From: Arachnia propionica
Lineage (GTDB): Bacteria > Actinomycetota > Actinomycetes > Propionibacteriales > Propionibacteriaceae
Length of the DNA stretch: 64,000 bases
Assembly (NCBI RefSeq): GCF_037055325.1
Contig: NZ_CP146373.1
Span: forward strand, 2,294,001 to 2,358,000
Reading direction: 5' to 3'
The notes under the pieces are model-generated. The model searched no databases, was not told the DNA's origin, and saw only the letters and a program-made list of their open reading frames with translations. The stretch's first letter is position 1, and each line of letters starts with the position of its first letter. Position numbers and translations under genes: made by a program. Positions 43,064 through 51,869 of this stretch are shown here, in pieces.

Positions 43064-44479
43064 ATGTCAACCTTGATCTGGAAGGACCTGCGTCATCACG
43101 CCAGCGAGTGGCTGTGGTCGCTGCTAGTGGCCACCGTCGGCGGCACCATCATCGGAGTCGTCATCACCTCGTGGTGGAGCGCCGTGCAATGGTCTCTGAC
43201 CCACCCAGATGGGCCGTACATGCTCGCGAGCAACATCCTCGGCAGCAACATGGTGTCCTACATAGGAGTGGCCACCGCCCTGGTCATCTCGACGACCCTC
43301 GGCCTGACGGTGACCGCCCAGCAGCGTTCCCACGCGCTGTGGAAGGTGCTCGGCATACCCGGCCGCCGTATCCGTTCGGTCATCCTGTGGCAGGTCTGCG
43401 CCGTCGGTCTGGTCGGTGGGCTGCTGGGAGGGTTGTTGGCCCTGCCCACGACCCGTGTGTACCTGTTGACATGGCGTGAATTCAGCCTGTTCCCGGATGA
43501 CCTGCCCCTGTCGATGCCGTTGTTCGGGATTCCCGCGACAATGCTCGTCACCGCCCTGTTCAGCGTGCTCGGCGGATTGGGAACAGCGCGCCGAGCAGCG
43601 AACGTCCCGGAGATGCAGGCGCTGCGGGAGGCGGCATCCCCCAAGACCCGGACGAAACTGTGGCAGTGGATCGCAGCCGGCTTCTTCCTGATTCCCGTGG
43701 TGCTGATGCCGATCCTCATCAACCTTCCCCCCGAGGCCCTGCACAGTGCTCACACCCCGGAGATGCCCGATGTGCCGGCCGAGGCGGCAACCGCGGATTT
43801 CGAGTCCCCGGGCGACCGTGCCGTCCTGGGCGGAGGCATCGGGCTCATGGTCACCCTGGCGGCGTTGTTCATCCCGAACTGGACCGTTCGCCCGCTGCTG
43901 ATCGGGTGGACGAGCCTGATTCCCGGCCGCAGTCCGGCCTGGTTCGCCGCCCGCGCCAACGCCCGGCATCGCTCGGCGTTCAGCTTGACGACTATCGTGC
44001 CTTTCGCCATCGCCGTCGCCATGACCGGCGTCTTCCACACCGTAGCCAATGCCGGACGGGCTGCCGGCGGCATGCATGGCGGGGTCAACGGTTTCCTGAC
44101 CATCATGGTCCCGATCTTCTTCGTCGCCGGCGCAGGGGGCATCGCGAACATCGCGATGGTGGGACGGACCCGCCGCCAGGAGGGAGCCCTGCTCGGGGTG
44201 ATCGGAGCGAGGTCGGGCACGATCCTCGGATCCACGATCCTGGAGGGCGCGATCTACGCCACTACCGGAATCCTTTTCGGGCTGGCTGTGACTCTGCTCA
44301 GCGCCACCTCCGCTGCCCTGATGTCCGGGGGCGGGATGGAGGTCTTCATCGGCTCCATCCCGGTCACAACGCTGCTGCCCGCGATCGGGGCATCACTCGT
44401 GCTGGCCATCACCACCACGTGGCTACCCGCCCAGCTCGACCGCGGGCCAATGATGGAGAGCCTGCGCCAGCCGGTTTGA
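43064..44479 (+). CDS. ABC transporter permease, FtsX-like
   Basis: 471 residues with about eight membrane segments (LLVATVGGTIIGVVITSWW, LVISTTLGLTVTAQQRSHAL, WQVCAVGLVGGLLGGLLAL, FGIPATMLVTALFSVLGGL and, in the second half, VTLAALFIPNWTV, FAIAVAMTGVFHTVANA, IMVPIFFVAGAGGIANIAMV). The HALWKVLGIPGRRIR motif and the later QEGALLGVIGARSG motif are the duplicated FtsX signatures. Outer domains are small, so it is more like a lipid or peptide exporter than MacB. GAGGAGA site; ends at a strong terminator. Confidence 0.85.
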   Translation: MSTLIWKDLRHHASEWLWSLLVATVGGTIIGVVITSWWSAVQWSLTHPDGPYMLASNILGSNMVSYIGVATALVISTTLGLTVTAQQRSHALWKVLGIPGRRIRSVILWQVCAVGLVGGLLGGLLALPTTRVYLLTWREFSLFPDDLPLSMPLFGIPATMLVTALFSVLGGLGTARRAANVPEMQALREAASPKTRTKLWQWIAAGFFLIPVVLMPILINLPPEALHSAHTPEMPDVPAEAATADFESPGDRAVLGGGIGLMVTLAALFIPNWTVRPLLIGWTSLIPGRSPAWFAARANARHRSAFSLTTIVPFAIAVAMTGVFHTVANAGRAAGGMHGGVNGFLTIMVPIFFVAGAGGIANIAMVGRTRRQEGALLGVIGARSGTILGSTILEGAIYATTGILFGLAVTLLSATSAALMSGGGMEVFIGSIPVTTLLPAIGASLVLAITTTWLPAQLDRGPMMESLRQPV

Positions 44480-44491
44480 CGCGAGGATTCA

Positions 44492-44538
44492 GAGCTGGTT
44501 GAGCCGGGGCGAGATCTCGCCCCCGGCTCAACCAGCTC
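44492..44538. terminator. bidirectional terminator
   Basis: GAGCTGGTTGAGCCGGGG pairs with CCCCGGCTCAACCAGCTC, and the centre (GCGAGATCTCGC) is itself a palindrome. It lies between the convergent permease and bluB genes. The stem is about 24 pairs. Confidence 0.85.
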
Positions 44539-44546
44539 GGGGAAAA

Positions 44547-45179
44547 TCACCAGCGGTCGTGGTGGACGACCTCCTCTAGGGCGATGCGATGATTCCAGCC
44601 AAAACGGATCAGGTCGGGGATCTCCTGGAGTTTCGTCACGCGACCCACGCACAGCCAGCCGACCGGTCTCACCCGTTCTGGAAGCCCGAGCAGCTCCTTG
44701 AGGAAGAGTTCCTGGTAGAACGACACCCATCCGACTCCGAGGTCCAGGGCGGTGGCCATCAGCCACAGGTTCTGCACGGCACACACCACCGAGAACGTCC
44801 CGGCGTCGCTGATGGTGTGGCGTCCCAGGACGTTGGGGCCGAAGCGTGTCGGATCGTAGGTGGCGACGATTCCCAGCCCGGATTCGCGGATCCCCTCGAT
44901 CTTGATGGGATTGAATTTCTCCCGCTGGTCCTCGTCGAGGGAGTCGGCATAGTCCTGCCGACACTGCGCGACGTGCTCGGCGAAAGCGTCGAGGATGGCG
45001 GTGTCGCGGACCACGACGAAATCCCACGGCTGACTGTTGCCCACGCTCGGGGCGGCGTGCGCCGCATTCAGAAGGTCGGCGAGTTCCTCCTCGCCCAGGG
45101 GGTCGCCGGTGAACTCGGCACGCACGTCGCGGCGGCGCTTGATGATCGCTTCGAGGGCTTCCTTGCAGTCCAGATCCAT
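44547..45179 (-). CDS. bluB: 5,6-dimethylbenzimidazole synthase (BluB)
   Basis: Makes the lower ligand of vitamin B12 by splitting FMNH2 with oxygen. 210 residues from the ATG at 45179 (MDLDCKEALEAIIKRRRDVR). The nitroreductase-fold signature AAHAAPSVGNSQPWDFVVV, the ALDLGVGWVSFYQE segment and the tail GLPERVRPVGWLCVGRVTKL are BluB-like; simple nitroreductases lack this C-terminus. It stands alone here: no cobT or other cob genes are adjacent. The frame upstream of 45179 to 45392 is not supported. Confidence 0.82.
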   Translation of the reverse strand: MDLDCKEALEAIIKRRRDVRAEFTGDPLGEEELADLLNAAHAAPSVGNSQPWDFVVVRDTAILDAFAEHVAQCRQDYADSLDEDQREKFNPIKIEGIRESGLGIVATYDPTRFGPNVLGRHTISDAGTFSVVCAVQNLWLMATALDLGVGWVSFYQELFLKELLGLPERVRPVGWLCVGRVTKLQEIPDLIRFGWNHRIALEEVVHHDRW

Positions 45180-45262
45180 GCGGAAGACCCTAGCGGGAAC
45201 TTTCTCGCGACCTCGGGAGGGCAGCAGGTCATCCCCGCGGCTGCCCTGACGCGCCAACCAGG

Positions 45263-45345
45263 GCGCCGACGCTGCTTCAACGCCTCGCACCTGCCGTCGA
45301 TGAATTCCTTGAAACGCTCCTCCACCTATCAGCGCCGTGCCTTGA
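45263..45345 (-). pseudogene. fragment of a fadD-like 3' end
   Basis: About 55 of 65 bases match 48746-48810, the last codons of the acyl-CoA ligase gene, in the same orientation. Translation VEERFKEFIDGRCEALKQRR corresponds to the C-terminus of that protein (VEERFKELIDGMYEALERRR). Two stop codons interrupt the frame just upstream. A remnant of a second ligase copy. Confidence 0.75.
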
Positions 45346-45509
45346 GGATGGACTGAAAGGACAATGGACCGCCGAAGAGAATCAGAAAACATGGTTCGGG
45401 CAACGAGTCGTTGTGGGTGAGGGACCTCGACTGGCGAACCAGAAATGCTTCGACCAAATTTCTTGGTGGATCACGCACAGCCATCTTCTGATGCAGACTT
45501 GACTTGGAA

Positions 45510-45530
45510 ACTAACAAACAGAAAGTTAGT
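45510..45530. promoter_or_regulatory. inverted repeat, candidate AbiEi operator
   Basis: ACTAAC, nine bases, GTTAGT, directly upstream of the abiEi ATG at 45539 and just after a TTGACT -35-like element at 45499. AbiEi-type antitoxins bind inverted repeats before their operons and repress them. By eye. Confidence 0.5.
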
Positions 45531-45538
45531 ATTCAAGA

Positions 45539-46519
45539 ATGAAGTCACGTGTGGCGCTGCAGCAGCTGGCGGAGGTGACCGAGTCCCAGTGGGGCATGGT
45601 CACAACCGCCCAGGCCCGCGCACAAGGCATCGACCACATGACCCTCAAACGGCTCAACGATGACGGCCATCTGGTCCGGCTCATCCACGGCGTCTACCGC
45701 AGCGCCGGCGCCCCGAGCACGGAACACGAGGAACTTCGGGCAGCGTGGCTCGCGACCGAACCCCGCAGGCTGGCTCTCGAACGCCTCCACGACGACCGCC
45801 CGGGGATCGTCGTCTCCGGGGAATCCGCTGCCCGGCTCCACGGCATCGGAGACCTCTGGGCCACTCGGAGCGAGTTCACCTCGCCGACACGGCGGCAGAG
45901 CCAGCGGCTCGATGTCCGGTACCGCACCCGGAACCTTCCCCGTGAGGATGTCACCGTCCGGGACGGCCTGCCTACGACCACACGGGAACGCACCATCGCC
46001 GACCTCATCGAAGATCGACAGGACCTCAGCACCGTCGCGGACGCTCTCCGGGACGCCACCCGGCAGTCTTCCCTGGACACCGAACGCCTCACCGAGCTCC
46101 TGGCTCCCCTGGCGCGCCGCAACGGCTGTGCGGCAGGTGACGGCGCGGCGCTGCTGGAAAAGCTCTCCCGGTCGGCGGGAATCGACGAGGACAGCTGGGT
46201 CAGACGCATCGCAGAAAACGGACCCCTCATGGCAAAGATCCTCACGTCTCCCCAGGCGCAGACCATCTTCGAGAAGCTCCCGAACGTCTTCAGTGACCTC
46301 CTCGGCGCCTCAGGACTCCAAAAAGCCTTCGCAGCAACGAACCAGAAGGTCTGGAAGTCTTTTCACACAGGAAACACCGAATTCTTCGTCCCGGAAACCA
46401 CTGAGCTGCTCGCGAACACGATTCGCAATCAGCTGGTTCATCCGATGGCAAGCGCATCACGTCCCACTCCCCCGCCGCTGGAGTCCGACATGCCACACGA
46501 GTGCGAGGATCCTAGATGA
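45539..46519 (+). CDS. abiEi: AbiEi-like antitoxin (type IV toxin-antitoxin)
   Basis: 326 residues. An N-terminal winged helix (AEVTESQWGMVTTAQARAQG then IDHMTLKRLNDDGHLVRLIHG, VYRS) is characteristic of AbiEi antitoxins, which bind the operator and counter the toxin. The middle includes ESAARLHGIGDLWATRSEFT and RERTIADLIEDRQDLSTV; the C-terminal 80 residues are less conserved. It overlaps the toxin gene by ATGA, as is usual. Unlike classical AbiEi, the C-terminal part has no clear similarity that I can name. Confidence 0.85.
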   Translation: MKSRVALQQLAEVTESQWGMVTTAQARAQGIDHMTLKRLNDDGHLVRLIHGVYRSAGAPSTEHEELRAAWLATEPRRLALERLHDDRPGIVVSGESAARLHGIGDLWATRSEFTSPTRRQSQRLDVRYRTRNLPREDVTVRDGLPTTTRERTIADLIEDRQDLSTVADALRDATRQSSLDTERLTELLAPLARRNGCAAGDGAALLEKLSRSAGIDEDSWVRRIAENGPLMAKILTSPQAQTIFEKLPNVFSDLLGASGLQKAFAATNQKVWKSFHTGNTEFFVPETTELLANTIRNQLVHPMASASRPTPPPLESDMPHECEDPR

Positions 46520-47421
46520 CAGACCCCTACCGGACGCCGGCGGCGGTCGAGTCGGCAATACGATCAGCCGCTCAGAAAGCAGCCCGGAACGACAGGTCCC
46601 TCAGCGCCCAGGAGCGCATCCGGCTGGAGTACTTCCACCGTTTTCTGTGCCGGATCTTCTCAGAGACGCCAACCGACGCATGGCTTCTCAAGGGCGGAAC
46701 GGCCCTGCTGGCCAGGGTCCCATCGGCGCGGGCAACCAGTGATGTCGACTTGTTCAATCGGCATCACTCACTGGCCGCCGCCCTGACCGAGCTTCGGCGC
46801 CTTGCGGCCCTTGACCTGGGAGATTTCTTCCGCTTCGAGTATGTCAGCCACACGGATTCACTCGGCGGTAAGCAGCAGGCCTACACCGAAGGAATCCGCG
46901 TGAGTTTCGACGTCTACATCGGCGTCAACAAAAAGGACCGGCTGAATGTCGATCTCGTTGTCAAAGCCGTTACGACAGACACCCCGGAGACCATCATCCC
47001 GTCGAATGTCCTAGCACTCCCCAAACTCCCGCAGTGCGAGTATCGCCTGTACCCTTTGGTCGACCAGATGGCGGACAAGGTGTGTGCGACACTTTCCCTT
47101 TACAACGGTCATCCTTCGACACGTGTGAAGGACCTCGTGGACCTTGTTCTCCTGACACTCACACAGACCATCGATGGCGGCAGACTCGAGGTGGCCATCA
47201 CCCGAGAAGCAGCGTCCCGAGGGTTACCGTTCCCGGAGACCTTCACGGCACCTCCGGACTGGGATGTCTCCTACAGAAGACTCGCCTCCCCCATCTCGGA
47301 CTGCAAGGACCACCTCACCGTCGCATTGGCCACGAGCCTCGTCAATGCGCTGTTGGAACCGTTGCTGGCTGGGAAGGCCAAGGGCCTGCGGTGGGATCCC
47401 AAGATTCGCGCATGGGTTTGA
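46516..47421 (+). CDS. abiEii: AbiEii toxin, nucleotidyltransferase
   Basis: 301 residues. DUF1814/AbiEii family: LLKGGTALLARV (GGxxL), then ATSDVDLFNR (DxD-type metal site), and RVKDLVDLVLLTLTQTIDGG near the C-terminus (KxxD motif). Such toxins add nucleotides to tRNA or other targets and stop growth unless held by AbiEi; many protect against phage. Paired with the upstream gene. A fragment of another abiEii copy lies at 48566. Confidence 0.85.
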   Translation: MTDPYRTPAAVESAIRSAAQKAARNDRSLSAQERIRLEYFHRFLCRIFSETPTDAWLLKGGTALLARVPSARATSDVDLFNRHHSLAAALTELRRLAALDLGDFFRFEYVSHTDSLGGKQQAYTEGIRVSFDVYIGVNKKDRLNVDLVVKAVTTDTPETIIPSNVLALPKLPQCEYRLYPLVDQMADKVCATLSLYNGHPSTRVKDLVDLVLLTLTQTIDGGRLEVAITREAASRGLPFPETFTAPPDWDVSYRRLASPISDCKDHLTVALATSLVNALLEPLLAGKAKGLRWDPKIRAWV

Positions 47422-47434
47422 GCCGGCTTGGGGG

Positions 47435-47490
47435 GCGGAACACGAGGAGCTCTGCACGGCGTGGCTCGCAGCCGAGCCCCTCCCGTTGCT
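47435..47490 (+). pseudogene. fragment of abiEi
   Basis: GCGGAACACGAGGAGCT and the following 40 bases repeat codons 61-78 of the intact abiEi at 45722 (AEHEELCTAWLAAEP against STEHEELRAAWLATEP). It begins 14 bases after the abiEii stop, so an abiEi-like copy once lay directly downstream. Confidence 0.75.
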
Positions 47491-47585
47491 TGAGGTAGTG
47501 AGTACGAGGGGATTTGAGGATACTTAGAGTCAATGCAAGTGAATGACGGCACCTCCTCCAATCGCCCCAGAATGCGAGAGTCGAA

Positions 47586-48494
47586 TTGATTCAAATCTCA
47601 ACTGAGTTTTCCGCCATGATCCTGAACAGAGAAGGGGAGACTGCCCAAGACTGGTTGGAGGCCTTGCCGTATACGGTGGAAGATTTGCTCGACAGGTGGT
47701 ACCTTCGCCTGGAGGGACCGCCGATGTACGGGATGTGCGCTGTGGTCCTGCCTGTTCATTGCAAGGACGGGAAACGCGGTGCCCTGAAAGTGAGTTGGGT
47801 CGACGACGAGACCCGGCTCGAGTCCGTTGCATTACGTACATGGGGCGGTCATGGAGCGGTCTCGGTGCTGCGCACCGACGAGGTGTCCGGCGCCATGTTG
47901 TTGGAGCGGTTGGATGAGCGGCGGGGCCTTCTGGACATCCCAATTCAGGAAGCGCTGGACATCGCCGCCGCCCTCCTTCGCGAACTGCGCGTTCCCGTAT
48001 CCGCTGGGTTTCGCAGCGTCGGTGACATCGCTGCCCGGTGGGGCACGGAGTTCCCCAAGAACTGGCGGCGGCTCGGCGAACCGTGCCCCGAGGAGCTCGT
48101 CTCCTCTGCCGTCGATGTGTGCGCAGAGCTGGCCGTCCTGCCTGCGGAGCCCTCGCTGCTGCACGGTGACTTCCATTACGCCAATATCCTTGGGCGCGGC
48201 AAGGATGCGTGGGCCGCCATTGACCCCAAGCCACTAAAAGGCGACCCCGCGTATGAGGTGGTTCCGCTGCTGCGCAACCGTTGGAGCGAAATCCGGGGCG
48301 GTGACGAAACGAACACCACGGTGCGGAAACGGATGGAGCGGTTCGCCGGAATGGCCGAGCTGGACCCAATGACCGTGCGGCGGTGGTGTCTCGTGCGCAG
48401 CGTGGATGACGCGATGTGGTTTCAAGAAAATGGCTACGAGGCCCGGGCGGAGATTTCTTGGGACATCGCCAGGTCGATGTCGGCGGATCTGTGA
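47586..48494 (+). CDS. aminoglycoside/hydroxyurea kinase-like phosphotransferase
   Basis: 302 residues from a TTG at 47586; an ATG at 47616 is the alternative, without a good ribosome site. The pattern WLEALPYTVEDLLDRWYL, RTWGGHGAVSVLRTD, LLHGDFHYANILGRGKDAWA (catalytic Asp, HGDFHxxN) and AIDPKPLKGDPAYEVVPLLR is that of the APH(6)/streptomycin 6-kinase group. Family members inactivate streptomycin or hydroxyurea; the substrate of this one is not known. It sits between an abiEi fragment and an abiEii fragment, so it entered the AbiE locus. Confidence 0.8.
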   Translation: MIQISTEFSAMILNREGETAQDWLEALPYTVEDLLDRWYLRLEGPPMYGMCAVVLPVHCKDGKRGALKVSWVDDETRLESVALRTWGGHGAVSVLRTDEVSGAMLLERLDERRGLLDIPIQEALDIAAALLRELRVPVSAGFRSVGDIAARWGTEFPKNWRRLGEPCPEELVSSAVDVCAELAVLPAEPSLLHGDFHYANILGRGKDAWAAIDPKPLKGDPAYEVVPLLRNRWSEIRGGDETNTTVRKRMERFAGMAELDPMTVRRWCLVRSVDDAMWFQENGYEARAEISWDIARSMSADL

Positions 48495-48565
48495 GGCTTG
48501 TTCACGGGCATGGGCCGCCGCAGAACTCTCATTCAAGGCGAACTCGAGGGCAGCTGTTCATGAAA

Positions 48566-48650
48566 ACCCGTGAAAGACCTCGTGGACTTTGTCGTCCTCA
48601 TCCTCACACAGACCATCAATGGCGGCAGACCCGACGTGGTTTCGACTCGG
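48566..48650 (+). pseudogene. fragment of abiEii
   Basis: KDLVDFVVLILTQTINGGRP, encoded near 48570-48630, matches residues 206-225 of the intact AbiEii (KDLVDLVLLTLTQTIDGGRL). A two-base deletion just upstream (CCCGTGAAAG against CACGTGTGAAGG) breaks the frame. The remainder of 48495-48736 contains nothing else I recognise. Confidence 0.8.
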
Positions 48651-48736
48651 ACCGCTCCTTCGTCGCGGTCCGGCTCAACCAGCTTCATGAGGGGTGAGCC
48701 CCAACTCATCCGGCAAGAACCCGTCCGGCTGATGGC

Positions 48737-50524
48737 TCAACTGGAGCGCCGACGTCGTTCCAGTGCCTCGTACATGCCATCGATGAGTTCCTTGAAACGC
48801 TCCTCCACCTGCCGACGGCGCACCTTCAACGTCGGGGTGAGCAGGCCGTTGTCGGTGGTGAGGTCGTCGTCCATCAGCTCGGTGGCGCGGGGTTTCTCTT
48901 GGCTCGGGAGCTTGTCGGTCAGGGCGGTGACCCTCCGACGCAGCTCCTCGGCCAGCTCGTTGGACTTCAACCAATCGGCCACCTCCCCCGGCCACTGCAT
49001 CAATTTTCCGAGCTCCTCCACGTGCGGCAGCGACGGTTTGACCAGCAGCGTCACGCAGGGCCGGTTGTCGCCGAGCAGGACGGCGTGCTCGAACAGTGGG
49101 TCGGCGAGAATGAGCCCCTCGATGGGCTGCGGAGCGACGTTCTTGCCGCCCAAGGTGACGATGATGTCCTTGATGCGGTCGGTGATGACCAGAAACCCGT
49201 CGACATCGACGTATCCGGCGTCCCCGGTGTGCAGCCAACCGTCGGAGTCGATGGCGGCGGCGGTGGCCTCCTCGTTGTTCCAGTACCCGGCCATCACGTT
49301 CGGGCCACGGAACAGCACCTCACCGTGTTCGCCGATGTGCAGCTGCCCGCCCTTGAGCACCCGCCCCGTCGTGCCGATCTTGAACCCACCCGGCGAGTTG
49401 AAGGTCACCAGCGGCGAGGCCTCGGTCAGCCCGTAGCCGGTATAGATGGGCATCCCGACCGCGGAGAAGAACTCCTCGATCTCCTTGCGCAGCGGCGCCC
49501 CACCACAGGCCAGGACCGCCTTGTTGCCGCCCAGGGCGACGCGGATCGAGGACAGGACGAGCCGGTCGGCCATGCCGAGCTGGGCGCGCCAGAACCACGC
49601 CGGTCGCCTTCCCTTGCGGTAGGCCCGCTGGTTCCGGGCCCCCACGCGCAGCGCCCACTTGAAGATGCCACGTTTGATCCCCGAGGCCGCGACCTTCGCG
49701 TGAGCGGTCGCGAAGACCTTCTCGTAGAGCTTCGGAACGCTCACGAGCAGCGTCGGCTTCGCCTGCACCAAGACCTTGGCAACGGTGCGGGGGTCGGGAA
49801 CGTAGGTGTTCATGCAGCCCTTGAGCAGCACGATGCTGGTCCATGCCCGCTCCAGCGCGTGCGAGAGGGGCAGGAAACACAACGAATGTTCCTCCGGCCC
49901 GAAGTGGAACAGTTCCTCGATCGCCTCTTTCTGGGCGATCATCGCGGAGTGCTTGAGCATCACCCCCTTCGGGTCGCCCGTGGTGCCGGAGGTGTAGATG
50001 ATCGATGCCAGGTCATCAGGGCCCGCCTGAGCGAGACGGGCCTCCAGGGCCCGGGCATCGGGGTTGGAGCGGAAGTCGTCGTAGGTGATGACCCGCTCCG
50101 GCATGCCCTCCCAGGGGTCGAGAATCACCACCTGTTCCAGATCGGGCAGATCATCGGCGACCTCCAGGACGCGTTCACACTCGCTGCGGCCGCCCACGAA
50201 CAGGATCCGTAGCCTGGAGTCGGCGGCGATGTGCCGGATCTGTGCCGGGGTGGAGGTGGCGTAGATGGGCACCGGGATGGCCCTCACTGTGGCGGCGCCG
50301 AAGTCGATCTCCGACCACTCGGGGCAGTTGTTCGCGAACAACCCGATGCGGTCTCCCGGCTGGATTCCCCGGTTCAACAGCCCTTGAGCCGCCTCGTCGA
50401 TGCGCTTACCGAACTCCCGGAAGGTGTGAGTGCGCCAGCCCCCGCCGACCCGGATCCGGGTGGCTGGGCGGTCAGCGTGCTCGGCTATGGCCGCGCGCAT
50501 CTGCACGGCGAGGTGCTGGATCAT
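48737..50524 (-). CDS. long-chain fatty-acid-CoA ligase (FadD15-like)
   Basis: 595 residues. Adenylate-forming enzyme: AMP-binding P-loop IIYTSGTTGDPKGVMLKHSA near residue 185, YGLTEASPLVTFNSPGGFKI (A5), DGWLHTGDAGYVDVDGFLVI (A7), TDRIKDIIVTLGGKNVAPQP (A8), and C-terminal LLTPTLKVRRRQVEERF. It activates fatty acids for beta-oxidation or lipid synthesis. A GGAGGA site precedes the ATG. Its last 22 codons exist again as a degraded copy at 45263. Confidence 0.92.
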   Translation of the reverse strand: MIQHLAVQMRAAIAEHADRPATRIRVGGGWRTHTFREFGKRIDEAAQGLLNRGIQPGDRIGLFANNCPEWSEIDFGAATVRAIPVPIYATSTPAQIRHIAADSRLRILFVGGRSECERVLEVADDLPDLEQVVILDPWEGMPERVITYDDFRSNPDARALEARLAQAGPDDLASIIYTSGTTGDPKGVMLKHSAMIAQKEAIEELFHFGPEEHSLCFLPLSHALERAWTSIVLLKGCMNTYVPDPRTVAKVLVQAKPTLLVSVPKLYEKVFATAHAKVAASGIKRGIFKWALRVGARNQRAYRKGRRPAWFWRAQLGMADRLVLSSIRVALGGNKAVLACGGAPLRKEIEEFFSAVGMPIYTGYGLTEASPLVTFNSPGGFKIGTTGRVLKGGQLHIGEHGEVLFRGPNVMAGYWNNEEATAAAIDSDGWLHTGDAGYVDVDGFLVITDRIKDIIVTLGGKNVAPQPIEGLILADPLFEHAVLLGDNRPCVTLLVKPSLPHVEELGKLMQWPGEVADWLKSNELAEELRRRVTALTDKLPSQEKPRATELMDDDLTTDNGLLTPTLKVRRRQVEERFKELIDGMYEALERRRRSS

Positions 50525-50687
50525 TGGTCCTCCTGGTCGGGAACCAAGGATAGAGGTTCATAGCGACGGCGAGTCCCTTAGGGCCTGCTGCGAAGAGCGT
50601 CGCCTGGGTGAGGACGCCCCGGACGGGACATCGGACCACCCGATCCGGTGCGCCGCAGCCGGGCATGACTTCCGCACCAGGACCCAA

Positions 50688-50954
50688 CTACGGGCACAGC
50701 CGGTGGAGCCCGCACGTGACCGTGCCATCGTCCAGGGTCAGGACCGGGCCCGTTCCGGTGATGATGAGAACCGGGGCGAGATCGTTGACCGCCCGCACTG
50801 CGGGATCGTCCATGAGCACCGACGATCCCGCAGCTTCCAGGGCAGTTCGGGTCTTTCCGCAGGCGCGCACGCCCTCCAGCATCACCGCTCCGGAGATCCT
50901 GAGCGCACGTCTCATCGCGCCGTCCATCACGCGTGGAAGATACGCCCCTGTCAC
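50688..50954 (-). pseudogene. internally deleted DUF4143-type ATPase
   Basis: From a GTG at 50954: AYLPRVMDGAMRRALRISGA then VMLEGVRACGKTRTALEAAG (Walker A) and the MDDPAVRA turn, then about 35 residues matching only the C-terminal end of such proteins (VLIITGTGPVLTLDDGTVTC). About 300 residues of the middle are missing. Related to the intact genes at 12003 and 13458, to the first by the TGT.PVL/TTAYRRRDGVAVIP ending. The 160 bases between it and the acyl-CoA ligase gene hold nothing clear. Confidence 0.75.
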
Positions 50955-51038
50955 TATCCACCTCCCTGGCCTTGATTCCGCAGACGTTCTAGGCATCAGT
51001 TTGCAGACATCGTGGAGGCGGATATGCAGAATCCGTTC

Positions 51039-51857
51039 TCAGACGACCGGGATGCAGATCTCGGTGAGGTACTGCGCCGGATCCTGGACCTGTACCGGGC
51101 CAACGATGTAGCGGTTGTACATGGGACCGGTGATCTTCAGCCCGGAGCGGGTGATGTACTCGGCCAGTTCCTCGTTGACGGGACCGAACTGGTCGTAGCC
51201 GCCACGGAAGGTGGCCGCCGCGACCCGCTGTTCTGGCAGCTCCCGGATCACGAGCGGCTCGGATGCGACGGTGCCGGGGGCGACGGGTTCCCAGATCTCG
51301 ATGTCGATGTCGGAGTCGCGATACTCGGGGTCGTGGAAGATGGCTCCACAGGGCTCGCCGGTGTACGTGAGGCCCTGCTTCTGGAACGCCTCCATGAATT
51401 TCGCCCACACCGTGTTTTCGTCGGTGTAGGAGTCGATCTTCGTGCGCAGGGCGGCGACGAGCTGCGCGGGATGGGTGGTGACGGTGATGTCGGCCATGGT
51501 GGCCCTCCTCGTGGTGTGGGAGATGAGTCTGTCGATCTCGGCGATGCGGTGGCGGACCGCCTCGGCGTCGGCGACGAGTTGATCGCGCTGCACGGCGAGC
51601 GCGCGACCCAGCGCCTCGGGGTCGTCGCGTTGCGGGAGCAGGGCGGCTATGGCGGAGACGGAGAACCCGACGTCACGCAGCTGACGGATCAGCGTCGCGT
51701 CACGCACCTGCGAGGATGCGTAGAACCGGTGACCGGTGAAGTCGTCGGTGGTGGCCGGGCTCAGGACGCCGTTGGCGTCGTAGTAGCGCAGCATCCGCAC
51801 CGACAGCCGGGTGAGAGTGGAGAACTCCCCGATCCGGATCAGTCTCGTCTCGGTCAT
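51039..51857 (-). CDS. MerR-family regulator with GyrI-like effector domain
   Basis: 272 residues. N-terminal MerR winged helix IRIGEFSTLTRLSVRMLRYY with YDANGVLSPATTDDFTGHRF, a coiled-coil spacer, and a C-terminal GyrI-like small-molecule-binding domain from residue 125 (ITVTTHPAQLVAALRTKIDS, EIWEPVAPGTVASEPLVIRE). BmrR/TipA-type regulators activate genes for drug or sugar handling. It overlaps in promoter region with the divergent GPH transporter gene, the probable target. A candidate operator is at 51870-51894. Confidence 0.9.
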   Translation of the reverse strand: MTETRLIRIGEFSTLTRLSVRMLRYYDANGVLSPATTDDFTGHRFYASSQVRDATLIRQLRDVGFSVSAIAALLPQRDDPEALGRALAVQRDQLVADAEAVRHRIAEIDRLISHTTRRATMADITVTTHPAQLVAALRTKIDSYTDENTVWAKFMEAFQKQGLTYTGEPCGAIFHDPEYRDSDIDIEIWEPVAPGTVASEPLVIRELPEQRVAAATFRGGYDQFGPVNEELAEYITRSGLKITGPMYNRYIVGPVQVQDPAQYLTEICIPVV

Positions 51858-51869
51858 GACACCATCGTG

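Noticed and set aside
44547-45179. Plain nitroreductase annotation
   Set aside because: The APSVGNSQPW core and the PVGWLCVG C-terminus fit BluB better than NADPH nitroreductases; kept as BluB with moderate confidence.
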